A model generated the notes under the pieces. It was not told the origin of the DNA and ran no database searches. It saw only the letters and a program-made list of their open reading frames with translations. The position numbers were made by a program, and so were the translations under genes. A stretch of 42,985 bases of DNA from an uncultured Prevotellaceae bacterium (GTDB lineage Bacteria; Bacteroidota; Bacteroidia; Bacteroidales; Bacteroidaceae). Location: NCBI GenBank assembly GCA_947303855.1, contig CAMYZO010000022.1, positions 1 through 42,985 on the forward strand. Direction: 5' to 3'. Below, in pieces: positions 9,655-17,717 of this stretch; position 1 is the first letter of the stretch; the number at the start of each line of letters is the position of its first letter.

Positions 9655-10497
9655 ATGACAACACTTCTGAACGAACTGCTATACGTGCTCTGGAACCCGT
9701 CGTTAGAGGCCTTTTCACTGGGCCCCTTCACGTTCCGCTGGTACTCCCTGTGCTGGCTCATCGGTCTGGCCCTGGCCTATCTTGTCGTCAAGCGGCTGTA
9801 TAAGGAGCAGAAGATTAAGGACGAACTGTTCGACCCGCTGTTCATCTACTGCTTCTTAGGCATCCTGATAGGCGCACGCCTGGGACACTGCATCTTCTAC
9901 CAGCCCGACTACTTCCTGACCTCGTTCAAGGGGTTTGTTGAGATGCTGCTGCCCATCCACTTCCTGCCCGACGGCGGCTGGAAGATGACGGGCTACGCCG
10001 GACTGGCCTCGCATGGCGGTACGGCAGGCCTGATGTTCGCCCTCTGGCTCTACACCAAGCGCACCAAGCTGAGTCTGTGGACGGTGCTCGACAACATCGC
10101 CATCGCCACCGGCACCACGGCCTGCTTCATCCGCTTAGGCAACCTCATGAACTCAGAGATTATCGGCAAGGCAACCGATGTGCCCTGGGCCTTCGTCTTC
10201 GAGCGCGTCGACGCCCTGCCACGCCATCCCGGACAGCTCTACGAGGCCATCGCCTACGCCCTGCTCTTCATCATCATGTGGGCTTTACACAAGAAGTGGC
10301 CTGAAAAGATTGGCACCGGCTGGTATTTCGGCTTCTGCCTGACCTACATCTTCACCTTCCGCTTCTTCATCGAGTACACCAAGGAGATTCAGGAAGCCTT
10401 CGAGGCCTCGCTGCCGATAGACATGGGACAGATTCTCTCCATCCCCTTCGTCGCCCTCGGTGCCTGGTGCATGGTGAGAGCCGGGAAAAAGGCATAG
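9655..10497 (+). CDS. lgt: Prolipoprotein diacylglyceryl transferase
   Basis: The inner-membrane enzyme that moves diacylglycerol from phosphatidylglycerol to the lipobox cysteine, the first step of lipoprotein maturation. From the ATG at 9655 it is 280 aa, the usual size. A TTG at 9628 overlaps the ychF stop and is less likely. Seen in the sequence: several transmembrane helices, the essential-histidine region [10 protein letters not shown], the family signature [12 protein letters not shown] and the RHPGQLYEA motif. The Fic gene starts two bases after its stop, so the two are probably translationally coupled. Confidence 0.96.
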   Translation: MTTLLNELLYVLWNPSLEAFSLGPFTFRWYSLCWLIGLALAYLVVKRLYKEQKIKDELFDPLFIYCFLGILIGARLGHCIFYQPDYFLTSFKGFVEMLLPIHFLPDGGWKMTGYAGLASHGGTAGLMFALWLYTKRTKLSLWTVLDNIAIATGTTACFIRLGNLMNSEIIGKATDVPWAFVFERVDALPRHPGQLYEAIAYALLFIIMWALHKKWPEKIGTGWYFGFCLTYIFTFRFFIEYTKEIQEAFEASLPIDMGQILSIPFVALGAWCMVRAGKKA

Positions 10498-10499
10498 CG

Positions 10500-11279
10500 A
10501 TGTTTGAGAAAGAAATAGAGCAGTACGAGCTTGTCAGACAGGAATATCAGCAGAAAATAGCTGACAAGATGGGGCATCGGCAGTGGATGGAATACAACGA
10601 GATTCTGTTCTCTGCACATTCTTGCGCCATCGAGGGAAACACGTTTACCGTTGACGACACACGCATCCTTCGCGAACAGGGCATGGCCATGATACCTGTA
10701 GGACGCTCTCTGCTGGAATGCACCGAGATGGCCGACCATTTCCGGGCTTTCGACTATATGGTGAGCCACCTGCAGTTACCCTTCGACGAGGCTTTTCTAA
10801 AGGAGGTGAACCGCCTGTTAACTGAGCACACGCTAAGCTATCGGGCAGCCGGTGCTGTCGCTGGCGACTATACCACAGAGGATATGGCTGCCGGCGACAC
10901 CGTCTTTGGCGACCACGAGAAGCTGATTGCCCGTGTGCCCAACCTCATGGCTTCCACGCAAAGAGCCCTTGACGACGGTCAGCACCCCATGGTTGTTGCC
11001 GCCAGATGGCATGGCTACTACGAGTATCTGCATCCCTTCCGCGACGGCAACGGCAGAACAGGCAGGCTCCTCTCAACTTTCATCCTGCTAAGAGCCAACC
11101 ACCCCCTGCTTACCATCAAGCTCGAAGACCGTGCGGCCTACATCGCCGCACTCAAGGCAATTCGGTCAGAGGGCACGGACGAGCACCTAATTATATTCTT
11201 CTTCCAAACGGCAATCAAGAACATGAAGGGCGAACTCGCCCAAAAGCACAGGAACTCCCGGCCCGTCATGTTCTTCTAA
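10500..11279 (+). CDS. Fic-domain protein with N-terminal autoinhibitory motif
   Basis: A 259-aa Fic protein, probably an AMP-transferring enzyme that modifies a hydroxyl on a target protein. The catalytic motif HPFRDGNGR is complete at residues 178-186, with the catalytic His178. Residues 41-46 read SCAIEG, which fits the S/TxxxE(G/N) inhibitory helix of class II Fic proteins, in which the glutamate blocks the ATP-binding arginine. The enzyme is therefore probably self-inhibited until triggered. The start at 10500 lies two bases after the lgt stop (TAG-CG-ATG), so expression is tied to a housekeeping gene. No toxin partner or secretion signal is visible. The target is unknown. Confidence 0.92.
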   Translation: MFEKEIEQYELVRQEYQQKIADKMGHRQWMEYNEILFSAHSCAIEGNTFTVDDTRILREQGMAMIPVGRSLLECTEMADHFRAFDYMVSHLQLPFDEAFLKEVNRLLTEHTLSYRAAGAVAGDYTTEDMAAGDTVFGDHEKLIARVPNLMASTQRALDDGQHPMVVAARWHGYYEYLHPFRDGNGRTGRLLSTFILLRANHPLLTIKLEDRAAYIAALKAIRSEGTDEHLIIFFFQTAIKNMKGELAQKHRNSRPVMFF

Positions 11280-11290
11280 TTTATAATTTA

Positions 11291-11447
11291 TGACCCCCTC
11301 ATAGGGGGAGGACAGATTGTACCGAAGGACTTGCTCAGTTATCATCCCCCTCCTACAGGAAAGGCAACGGGTAGGCGAGCTTTGCTCGGGCGCTCGGCCC
11401 TTTGGGACGCTTTGCTTGCAAAGAATGGGGTTAGGGGAGGTCACAAT
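11291..11447. repeat. C/G-rich dispersed repeat element, degenerate copy
   Basis: The gap 11280-11586 has no gene in its first 300 bases. It begins with two heptamers TAATTTA (11277-11290) that include the fic stop codon. Next comes TGACCCCCTC at 11291, AGGGGGAGGA (11303-11312) facing its exact complement TCCCCCTCCT (11345-11354), a run of short inverted repeats rich in GCTTTGC and GCTCGG, and finally GGGGTTAGGGGAGGTCA (to 11447). The ends TGACC and GGTCA are inverted. It belongs with the other CCCCTCC/GGAGGGG repeats in the window but is more degenerate. Confidence 0.55.
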
Positions 11448-11491
11448 GATTTGCTATAAGTAAAACAAAAAAGATGGACGCAATTTTTCCC

Positions 11492-11521
11492 ACCGATATT
11501 CTTTTGAGTATCGGTTTTTTT
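11492..11521 (+). terminator. Intrinsic terminator after the lgt-fic operon
   Basis: ACCGATA (11492-11498) pairs perfectly with TATCGGT (11509-11515) and is followed by a T tract (11515-11521). It overlaps the promoter of the antitoxin-like gene, so stop and restart signals share the same bases. Confidence 0.7.
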
Positions 11522-11532
11522 ATGTATCTTTG
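11503..11532 (+). promoter_or_regulatory. Promoter of the antitoxin-like gene
   Basis: TTTG (11503-11506) and TATCTTTG (11525-11532) with an 18-base spacer fit the Bacteroidetes promoter pattern. The -33 box lies in the loop of the terminator hairpin. Confidence 0.6.
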
Positions 11533-11586
11533 CCGACGAATTGCAATTGAGATAACAATTTTGTTGATATTATCGAAGAGATTATT

Positions 11587-11805
11587 ATGGCAGCAACAAT
11601 ATTTAATGATGCGCAATTAGAAGTATTGAGAATGATGTCAGTCTTTAATACTCCAGAGGCTGTTTCGGACTTGAAGCAGGCTATATCGAACTATTTTGCC
11701 CAGAAGGCAGAGTCGGAAATAGATAAGCTGTGGGCCGACGGTACCTTAACAGAGAGAAAGGTAGAGAGTTTCAGGACTCTCCATGAGCGCACGCCTTATA
11801 AATAA
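11587..11805 (+). CDS. Small antitoxin-like protein
   Basis: A 72-aa protein that resembles the small Bacteroidales antitoxin-type proteins found before PIN-domain toxins: an N-terminal helix (IFNDAQLEVLRMM), a middle helix (DLKQAISNYFAQKAESEIDKLW) and a conserved-looking C-terminal tail HERTPYK. The ATG at 11587 follows a good promoter. Five bases after its stop begins a broken PIN toxin gene, which is the strongest support for the antitoxin call. The gene is open and undamaged, so it may now be an orphan. The family assignment rests on recall of similar proteins and on context, not on a search. Confidence 0.7.
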   Translation: MAATIFNDAQLEVLRMMSVFNTPEAVSDLKQAISNYFAQKAESEIDKLWADGTLTERKVESFRTLHERTPYK

Positions 11806-11810
11806 CTGCA

Positions 11811-11932
11811 ATGGACAACATTGTCATTGATACGAACAGCTTGATTATGTCCATATGGAGATTCCGTTTCCTTCCGTTGCTGTCGTAAACATTGATGAAT
11901 TCCTATGTGAATTAGAAAGCAAATATTCATAA
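11811..11932 (+). pseudogene. PIN-domain toxin remnant with internal deletion and frame change
   Basis: The ATG at 11811 opens MDNIVIDTNSLIM, a typical PIN-nuclease start with the first catalytic aspartate in VIDTNSLI. After about 40 bases the sequence jumps to another frame, EIPFPSVAVVNIDEFL to a stop at 11930-11932, which looks like the C-terminal end of the same toxin family (COG1569-like). The original frame stops at 11886-11888. Only about 40 of roughly 130-140 expected residues remain; the central acidic residues of the nuclease site are gone. I read this as a deletion of the toxin core, leaving both ends. The partner antitoxin-like gene upstream is intact. Confidence 0.7.
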
Positions 11933-11946
11933 TCGTTGAACCCTAA

Positions 11947-12045
11947 AAACAAATTGCCAAGCTGGTCGAACAAGACCAGAGCGGTGTCAAGGATGGCGAG
12001 GGCGGCGGCGACCTGTCGCGTGAGATTGACGACCTGTGGGAGTAA
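11947..12045 (+). pseudogene. Truncated copy of the small acidic peptide gene
   Basis: A 32-codon open segment with no start codon (a TAA lies directly before it at 11944-11946) that ends DLSREIDDLWE and TAA. Bases 11973-12049 match 19763-19839, the end of the intact 55-aa gene downstream of the secreted cassette, at 76 of 77 positions. The 5' half is missing. The copy is a remnant of an earlier duplication or deletion event. Confidence 0.75.
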
Positions 12046-12075
12046 ACCGACTTCGCATTAGCTAATTCCGCCCTT

Positions 12076-12132
12076 GTGACCCCCTCTCGCTCGAACTCCG
12101 GTCGCTTCGCTCGCGAAGAACTCCCTCTGTAG
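12076..12132. repeat. Possible degenerate C/G-rich repeat
   Basis: GTGACCCCCTCTCGCTCG is followed by the perfect hairpin CTTCG-CTCG-CGAAG (12105-12118) and ACTCCCTCTGTAGG. It starts like the element at 11291 but lacks a clear matching right half. The rest of the gap 12046-12236 holds nothing else that I can name. Confidence 0.35.
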
Positions 12133-12236
12133 GAACGCTCTTTTCAAACTGCAAAGTTAAAGCATTCCTATGCCTTTATTATAGCCGGAACGAGCATAGT
12201 GTCTGGGTTAAACAAGAACTTTTTTCCCATAATTTT

Positions 12237-12267
12237 TTTGCACATTCAACATTTTTGATTATTTTTG
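12237..12267 (+). promoter_or_regulatory. Strong promoter for the leader and LRR cassette
   Basis: TTTG (12237-12240) and TATTTTTG (12260-12267), spacer 19 bases, are an ideal Bacteroidetes promoter. Transcription should begin near 12273, leaving about 335 untranslated bases before the LRR ATG. Confidence 0.7.
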
Positions 12268-12272
12268 CAGCG

Positions 12273-12557
12273 GGATTCCCAGTTCCGTCAGGAGTGGCGG
12301 TGCGCTATAAAGGTTTCCCAACTTTTGAGAATGAGCGTTTAGCGCGTATTTGTCCCTTCTTGAAACCTGGAAAATTTCATAGCAACGGGCGATATGCAAT
12401 AGCGTTCACGCTTTTAGGTGTATTATGTACCTTCGTCTTTGTGATGAGGGATAATTATACCCTGAGGCGTGGACTTTTATTGCGTCGTTATGTTGCAATG
12501 GCAGTTTCCAGGGCCTCAAGAAGATAACGCAGCAATATGTCCACGCTTTTTTCTTTT
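12273..12557 (+). ncRNA. Long structured 5' leader RNA ending in a terminator-like hairpin
   Basis: Between the promoter and the LRR start lies a GC-richer, structured leader. Two long-range pairings cross each other: GTGCGCTA (12300-12307) with TAGCGCGT (12340-12347), and AGGTTTC (12311-12317) with GAAACCT (12362-12368). They could form a pseudoknot or be alternatives. The leader ends with a large hairpin: GCGTGGAC (12467-12474) with GTCCACGC (12539-12546), plus inner pairs ATTGC/GCAAT and GTTAT/ATAAC, then a T-rich tract (12547-12557). That shape is an intrinsic terminator placed before the gene, as in attenuators and riboswitches. It could also release a stand-alone RNA of about 280 bases. 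I do not recognise a known riboswitch class. An open frame of 90 codons crosses it but looks incidental. Confidence 0.5.
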
Positions 12558-12609
12558 ATCGGGTGTATTTATCCATTTAATCTACATTATTAATTTTAAA
12601 CCAACAAAG

Positions 12610-15600
12610 ATGAAAAAGAAATTACTTTTTGCGTTATTGGCTCTGCTGACCACATCGGCGATTCGGGCGGCAGACGGCGACACTTTCCAGGCAAATACCG
12701 TGGAAGGAGTAGAAATGACCTTCAAGGTGATTAGCGAGAAGAAGAAAACCTGTCAGGTAGGTAATGGGGACAGTAACAGCTGTTCAATAAACAACAGCAC
12801 GGTCGGCACGGTGACGATTCCTGCCACAGTTAACGACTACAACGTCACAATAATTGGCAACTATGCGTTCAACAGTTGCAGTGGTCTGACAAGCATTACC
12901 ATTCCCAACAGCGTCACAACTATCGGCAACTATGCGTTCAACAGCTGCAGTGGCCTGACAAACATCACAATTCCAAATAGCGTCACAACTATCGGCGACA
13001 GGGCATTCCAAAGCTGCAGTGGCCTGACAAACATCACAATTCCAAATAGCGTCACAACTATCAAGTACGGTGCATTCAAAGATTGTAGTAGCCTGACAAG
13101 CGTTACTATTTCCAACAGCGTCACAACTATCGGCAGCAGCGCATTCCAAAGCTGCAGTGGACTGACAAGCATTACCATTCCCAACAGCGTCACAACTATC
13201 GGCAGCAGCGCATTCCAAAGCTGCAGTGGACTGACAAGCATTACTATTCCCAACAGCGTCACAACAATCGGTGATTATGCATTCCAGTACTGCAGTGGTC
13301 TGACAAGCATCAACATTCCCAATAGCGTCACAACTATTGGCAGAAGTGCATTCCAAAGATGCAGTGGCCTGACAAGCATTACTATTCCCAATAGCGTCAC
13401 AACTATCGGTGATTATGCATTCGATGGATGCAGTGGTCTGACAAGCATCAACATTCCCTATAGCGTCACAACTATCGGCGACAGAGCATTCCAAAGCTGC
13501 AGTGGTCTGACAAGCATCAACATTCCCAGCAGCGTCACAACTATCGGCAATTCAGTAGTCGATTATTGCGGCAATTTGAGTTTGGTAAAAGTTGGGTGGG
13601 ATAGTCCTATCAATATTAGTCCTTATGCGTTTCCTAACCGCGAAGTGATGACGCTGAGTGTTCCTTTAGGCACAAAAGAAGCATATTCTGCCGCCGACTA
13701 CTGGAAGGAATTCGACATCGTAGAGGGCAACGTATATCAGGTGACCATCGACGGCATTTGCTACAATCTGATGGAGAAGGGCATGCTGGCCACAGTCGTT
13801 GCAAACGCAACTACGGAATACAGTGGCGACATCACTATTCCCGCAAGTGTTACGTATGAGGGGAACACCTATCAGGTGAACGCCATCGGCAATTACGCAT
13901 TCTATTATTGCTATAATCTAAAAAGCATCAACATTCCAAATAGCGTCACAACTATCGGCAGCGAGGCGTTCTATTACTGCGGCCTGACAAGCATTACTAT
14001 TCCCAACAGCGTCACAAATATCGGTAACGGTGCATTCCACTGCGGCAATTTGAGTTCGGTGAAAGTCGAATGGGATAGTCCTGCCAATATCAGTTCCGAT
14101 GTGTTTCCTTACCGTGAAGAGATGACACTAAATATACCTTTAGGCACAAAAGATGCATATACAGCCGCCGACTACTGGAATGAATTCAACATTGTAGAGG
14201 GCTACGTATATCAGGGCGTGACCATCGACGACATTTGCTACAATCTGGCGGAGAAGGGCATGCTGGCCGCAGTGGTTGCAAACGCAACTACGGAATATAG
14301 TGGCGACATCACCATCCCAGCAAGTGTTACGTATGAGGGGAACGCATATCAGGTGTACGCCATTGACAATTCCGCATTCTATTATTGCAGGGACCTGACA
14401 AGCATAACTATTCCCAATAGCGTCACAACTATCGGCTGCAGCGCGTTCGAGTACTGCTATGCCCTGACAAGCATCACTATTCCCAACAGTGTCACTACTA
14501 TCGGCGACGACGCATTCTATGGTTGCAGTGCCCTGACAAGCATTACCATTCCCAACAGCGTCACAACAATAGGTGACAAAGCGTTCGGAGATTGTGGAAA
14601 ATTGAGTGTGGTGAAAGTTGGATGGGATAGTCCTGTCAATATCAGTTCCGATGTGTTTCCCAGCCGCGAAGGTGTGACACTGACTATTCCTTCAGGCACA
14701 AAGGAAGCATATACTGCCGCTGACTACTGGAAGGAATTCAACATCGTAGAGGGCAACGTATATCAGGGCGTGACTATCGACGGCATTTGCTACAATCTGG
14801 CGGAGCATGGCATGCTGGCCACAGTGGTTGCTAACGCAGCTGAAAAATATAGTGGCGACATCACCATTCCCGCAAGTGTTACCTATGAAGGGAACACCTA
14901 TCAGGTGACCGCCATCGGCAATTCCGCATTCTATTATTGCAAGGACCTGACAAGCATTGCTATTCCTGGCAGCGTCACAACTATCGGCAATTCAGCATTC
15001 TATGGGTGCAGTAGCCTGACAAGCATTACCATTCCCAATAGCGTCACAACTATCGGCAGCAGCGCGTTCTATTACTGTAGTGGCCTGACCAGCATTACAA
15101 TTCCCAATAGCGTCACAACTATCGGCAGCAGCACATTCGAAAGCTGCAGTGGCCTGACAAGCATCACCATACCCAACAGCGTCACAACTATCGGCGACGA
15201 TGCGTTCAGTTATTGCAGCAGACTGAGTTTGGTGAAAGTCGGATGGGATAGTCCTGTCAATATCAGTTCCGATGTGTTTCCCAACCGCGAAGGTGTGACA
15301 CTGACTATTCCTTCAGGCACAAAGGAAGCATATACTACCGCAGACTACTGGAAGGAATTCAACATCGTGGAAGGCAACGTATATCAGGGCGTGACTATCG
15401 ACGGCATTTTCTACAATCTGGCGGAGGATGGCATGCTGGCCACAGTGATTGCAAACGCAGCTGAGAAATACAGTGGCGACATCACCATCCCAGCAAGTGT
15501 TACGTATGAGGGGAACACTTATCAGGTGAACGCCATCGGCAATGCCTCATTCTCTGCTTGCTGGTACCTGACAAGCATCACTATTCCCAATAGCGTCACA

Positions 15601-17697
15601 ACTATCGGCAATTCAGCATTCTCTAATTGTAGTAGCCTGACAAACATTACCATTCCCAACAACGTCACAACTATCGGCAATTCAGCATTCTCTAATTGTA
15701 GTAGCCTGACAAACATTACCATTCCCAACAACGTCACAACTATCGGCAATTCAGCATTCTATGGTTGTAGTGGTCTGACAAGCATTACTATTCCCAACAA
15801 CATCACAACTATCGGCAATTATGCATTCCAAGCTTGTAGCAAACTGAGTTTGGTGAAAGTCGGATGGGATAGTCCTGTCAATATTAGTTCCAATGTGTTT
15901 TCCAGCCGTAATAATGCGACACTGAACATTCCTTTAGGCACAAAAGATGCATATACTGCTGCCAACTACTGGAAGGAGTTCAACATCGTAGAAGGCAACG
16001 TTTATCAAGGTGTAACCATCGACGGCATTTGCTACAATCTGGCGGAGGATGGCATGCTGGCCACAGTGATTGCAAACGCAACTGCGGAATACAGTGGCGA
16101 CATCACCATCCCCGCAAGTGTTACGTATGAGGGGAACACATATCAGGTATGCGCCATTTACAATTCCGCATTCCGTAGCTGCAGTGGCCTGACAAGCATT
16201 ACCATTCCCAACAGCGTCACGACTATCGGCGATTACGCGTTCTGGAGCTGCAGTGCCCTGACAAGCATTGCTATTCCTGGCAGCGTCACGACTATCGGCA
16301 ATTCCGCATTCCGTAGCTGCAGTGGCCTGACAAGCATTACCATTCCCAACAGCGTCACGACTATCAGCAGCAATGCATTCTATGATTGTAGCAAATTGAG
16401 TTTGGTGAAAGTCGGATGGTATAGTCCTGTCAATATTAGTTCCGGAGTGTTTTCTAAATGTGAAGGGGTGACACTGAGTGTTCCTTCAGGCACAAAGGAA
16501 GCATATACTGCCACCGACTACTGGAAGGAATTCAGCATCGTAGAGGGCAACGTATATCAGGCGACCATCGACGGCATTTGCTACAATCTGGCGGAGGATG
16601 ACATGCTGGCCACAGTGATTGCAAAGGCAGCAGCGAAATACAGTGGCGACATCACCATCCCCGCAAGTGTTACATATGAGGGGAACACCTACCAGGTGAA
16701 AGCCATCGGCAATAACGCATTCTATTTTTGCTTGGACTTGACAAGCATTACTTTTCCCAATAGTGTCACAACTATCGGCAATTCAGCATTCTGTGATTGC
16801 TGGTACCTGACAAGCATTACCATTCCCAACAGCGTCACGACTATCGGCGATTATGCATTCTATGGCTGCAGTAGTCTGACAAGCATCACTATTCCCAATA
16901 GTGTCACAACTATCGGCAGCTATGCATTCTTTGTAGGCAGTGGCATGACAAGCATTATATCTGAAAGCAAAACACCGCCAACTTTAGGGGATGAGGCCTT
17001 GGGAAATAGCGAACAAAAAAGTAACATCACGCTGTACATACCATTGCAAACTACAAAAACATATCAGGATGCTGGTTGGACTGGGTTCAAGGAGTATATC
17101 GAGATGACTGAAGGAACGTCGCGCAGCCTGACCATCAGTAGTGCCGGTCAGGGCACCTATTGTACAGACATCGACCTTGACTTCTCGGGCATAGAAGACG
17201 TGAAGGCTTACATTGCCAGCGGCTTCATTCAGAAGACGGGCACGGTCATCCTGACCCGCGTTACCGACGTGCCTGCAGGAACAGGACTCTTTGTGAAAGG
17301 TGCAGCCGGCACATACGAGATTCCCTACAAGGCATCGTCAGCCTACTACAAGAATATGCTAAAGGGCAATATCGACCCCGTATCAGTTGATCCCACTACA
17401 GGCGATTACGCCAACTTCTACCTGTCAAACGGGTCAGACGGCCTGGGCTTCTACCGCATCAGCAGCATGCGCACCATGAGTGCCAACCGTGCCATTCTTT
17501 GCGTGCCGCAGTCGCTGTTTGAGACGGTCGCCGAGGCTCGCAGGGTTAACATCGTCTTCGACGACGAGACAACGGGCATTGATAGCGTGACGCATCAGAC
17601 CAACGATGAAAAGGTGTACAACCTGAAAGGCCAGCGTGTCAGCCAGCCGCAGAGAGGTCTGTACATTGTAGATGGCAAGAAGGTTTACGTAAAATAA
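12610..17697 (+). CDS. Giant secreted BspA-like leucine-rich-repeat protein
   Basis: A 1695-aa secreted protein. The ATG at 12610 gives a clear signal peptide, KKKLLFALLALLTTSAIRA, cut before ADGD. Residues of about 60-1495 are Treponema/BspA-type LRRs of 23 aa with the core SGLTSITIPNSVTTIG. LRR blocks are separated by a spacer (GWDSP-NISSDVF, GTKEAYTAADYWKEF, then YSGDITIPASVTYEGN) whose last motif occurs six times. Residues 1500-1695 form a separate module shared with the next gene, ending LKGQRVSQPQRGLYIVDGKK, a tail typical of Bacteroidetes secreted proteins and probably linked to T9SS sorting. BspA-like proteins often bind host matrix or other bacteria; this role is inferred. Neighbouring repeats are nearly identical in DNA, which points to recent expansion. 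It is preceded by a structured leader. Confidence 0.92.
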   Translation: MKKKLLFALLALLTTSAIRAADGDTFQANTVEGVEMTFKVISEKKKTCQVGNGDSNSCSINNSTVGTVTIPATVNDYNVTIIGNYAFNSCSGLTSITIPNSVTTIGNYAFNSCSGLTNITIPNSVTTIGDRAFQSCSGLTNITIPNSVTTIKYGAFKDCSSLTSVTISNSVTTIGSSAFQSCSGLTSITIPNSVTTIGSSAFQSCSGLTSITIPNSVTTIGDYAFQYCSGLTSINIPNSVTTIGRSAFQRCSGLTSITIPNSVTTIGDYAFDGCSGLTSINIPYSVTTIGDRAFQSCSGLTSINIPSSVTTIGNSVVDYCGNLSLVKVGWDSPINISPYAFPNREVMTLSVPLGTKEAYSAADYWKEFDIVEGNVYQVTIDGICYNLMEKGMLATVVANATTEYSGDITIPASVTYEGNTYQVNAIGNYAFYYCYNLKSINIPNSVTTIGSEAFYYCGLTSITIPNSVTNIGNGAFHCGNLSSVKVEWDSPANISSDVFPYREEMTLNIPLGTKDAYTAADYWNEFNIVEGYVYQGVTIDDICYNLAEKGMLAAVVANATTEYSGDITIPASVTYEGNAYQVYAIDNSAFYYCRDLTSITIPNSVTTIGCSAFEYCYALTSITIPNSVTTIGDDAFYGCSALTSITIPNSVTTIGDKAFGDCGKLSVVKVGWDSPVNISSDVFPSREGVTLTIPSGTKEAYTAADYWKEFNIVEGNVYQGVTIDGICYNLAEHGMLATVVANAAEKYSGDITIPASVTYEGNTYQVTAIGNSAFYYCKDLTSIAIPGSVTTIGNSAFYGCSSLTSITIPNSVTTIGSSAFYYCSGLTSITIPNSVTTIGSSTFESCSGLTSITIPNSVTTIGDDAFSYCSRLSLVKVGWDSPVNISSDVFPNREGVTLTIPSGTKEAYTTADYWKEFNIVEGNVYQGVTIDGIFYNLAEDGMLATVIANAAEKYSGDITIPASVTYEGNTYQVNAIGNASFSACWYLTSITIPNSVTTIGNSAFSNCSSLTNITIPNNVTTIGNSAFSNCSSLTNITIPNNVTTIGNSAFYGCSGLTSITIPNNITTIGNYAFQACSKLSLVKVGWDSPVNISSNVFSSRNNATLNIPLGTKDAYTAANYWKEFNIVEGNVYQGVTIDGICYNLAEDGMLATVIANATAEYSGDITIPASVTYEGNTYQVCAIYNSAFRSCSGLTSITIPNSVTTIGDYAFWSCSALTSIAIPGSVTTIGNSAFRSCSGLTSITIPNSVTTISSNAFYDCSKLSLVKVGWYSPVNISSGVFSKCEGVTLSVPSGTKEAYTATDYWKEFSIVEGNVYQATIDGICYNLAEDDMLATVIAKAAAKYSGDITIPASVTYEGNTYQVKAIGNNAFYFCLDLTSITFPNSVTTIGNSAFCDCWYLTSITIPNSVTTIGDYAFYGCSSLTSITIPNSVTTIGSYAFFVGSGMTSIISESKTPPTLGDEALGNSEQKSNITLYIPLQTTKTYQDAGWTGFKEYIEMTEGTSRSLTISSAGQGTYCTDIDLDFSGIEDVKAYIASGFIQKTGTVILTRVTDVPAGTGLFVKGAAGTYEIPYKASSAYYKNMLKGNIDPVSVDPTTGDYANFYLSNGSDGLGFYRISSMRTMSANRAILCVPQSLFETVAEARRVNIVFDDETTGIDSVTHQTNDEKVYNLKGQRVSQPQRGLYIVDGKKVYVK

Positions 17698-17717
17698 GAA
17701 AAAGGAGGATATAAAAC

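Noticed and set aside
12152..12159. CAAAGTTA as a minus-strand promoter
   Set aside because: The -7 box fits but no -33 box is at the right distance and no gene lies to the left on that strand.
12255..12527. A 90-codon open frame across the leader RNA
   Set aside because: It begins inside the -7 region of the promoter and runs through the paired leader regions into the arm of the terminal hairpin; its product looks like no protein domain. The RNA structure explains the sequence better, though a leader peptide cannot be fully excluded.
12840..16980. Regular 69-base repeats as a CRISPR array
   Set aside because: The period is continuous coding sequence with no spacers; it encodes leucine-rich repeats.
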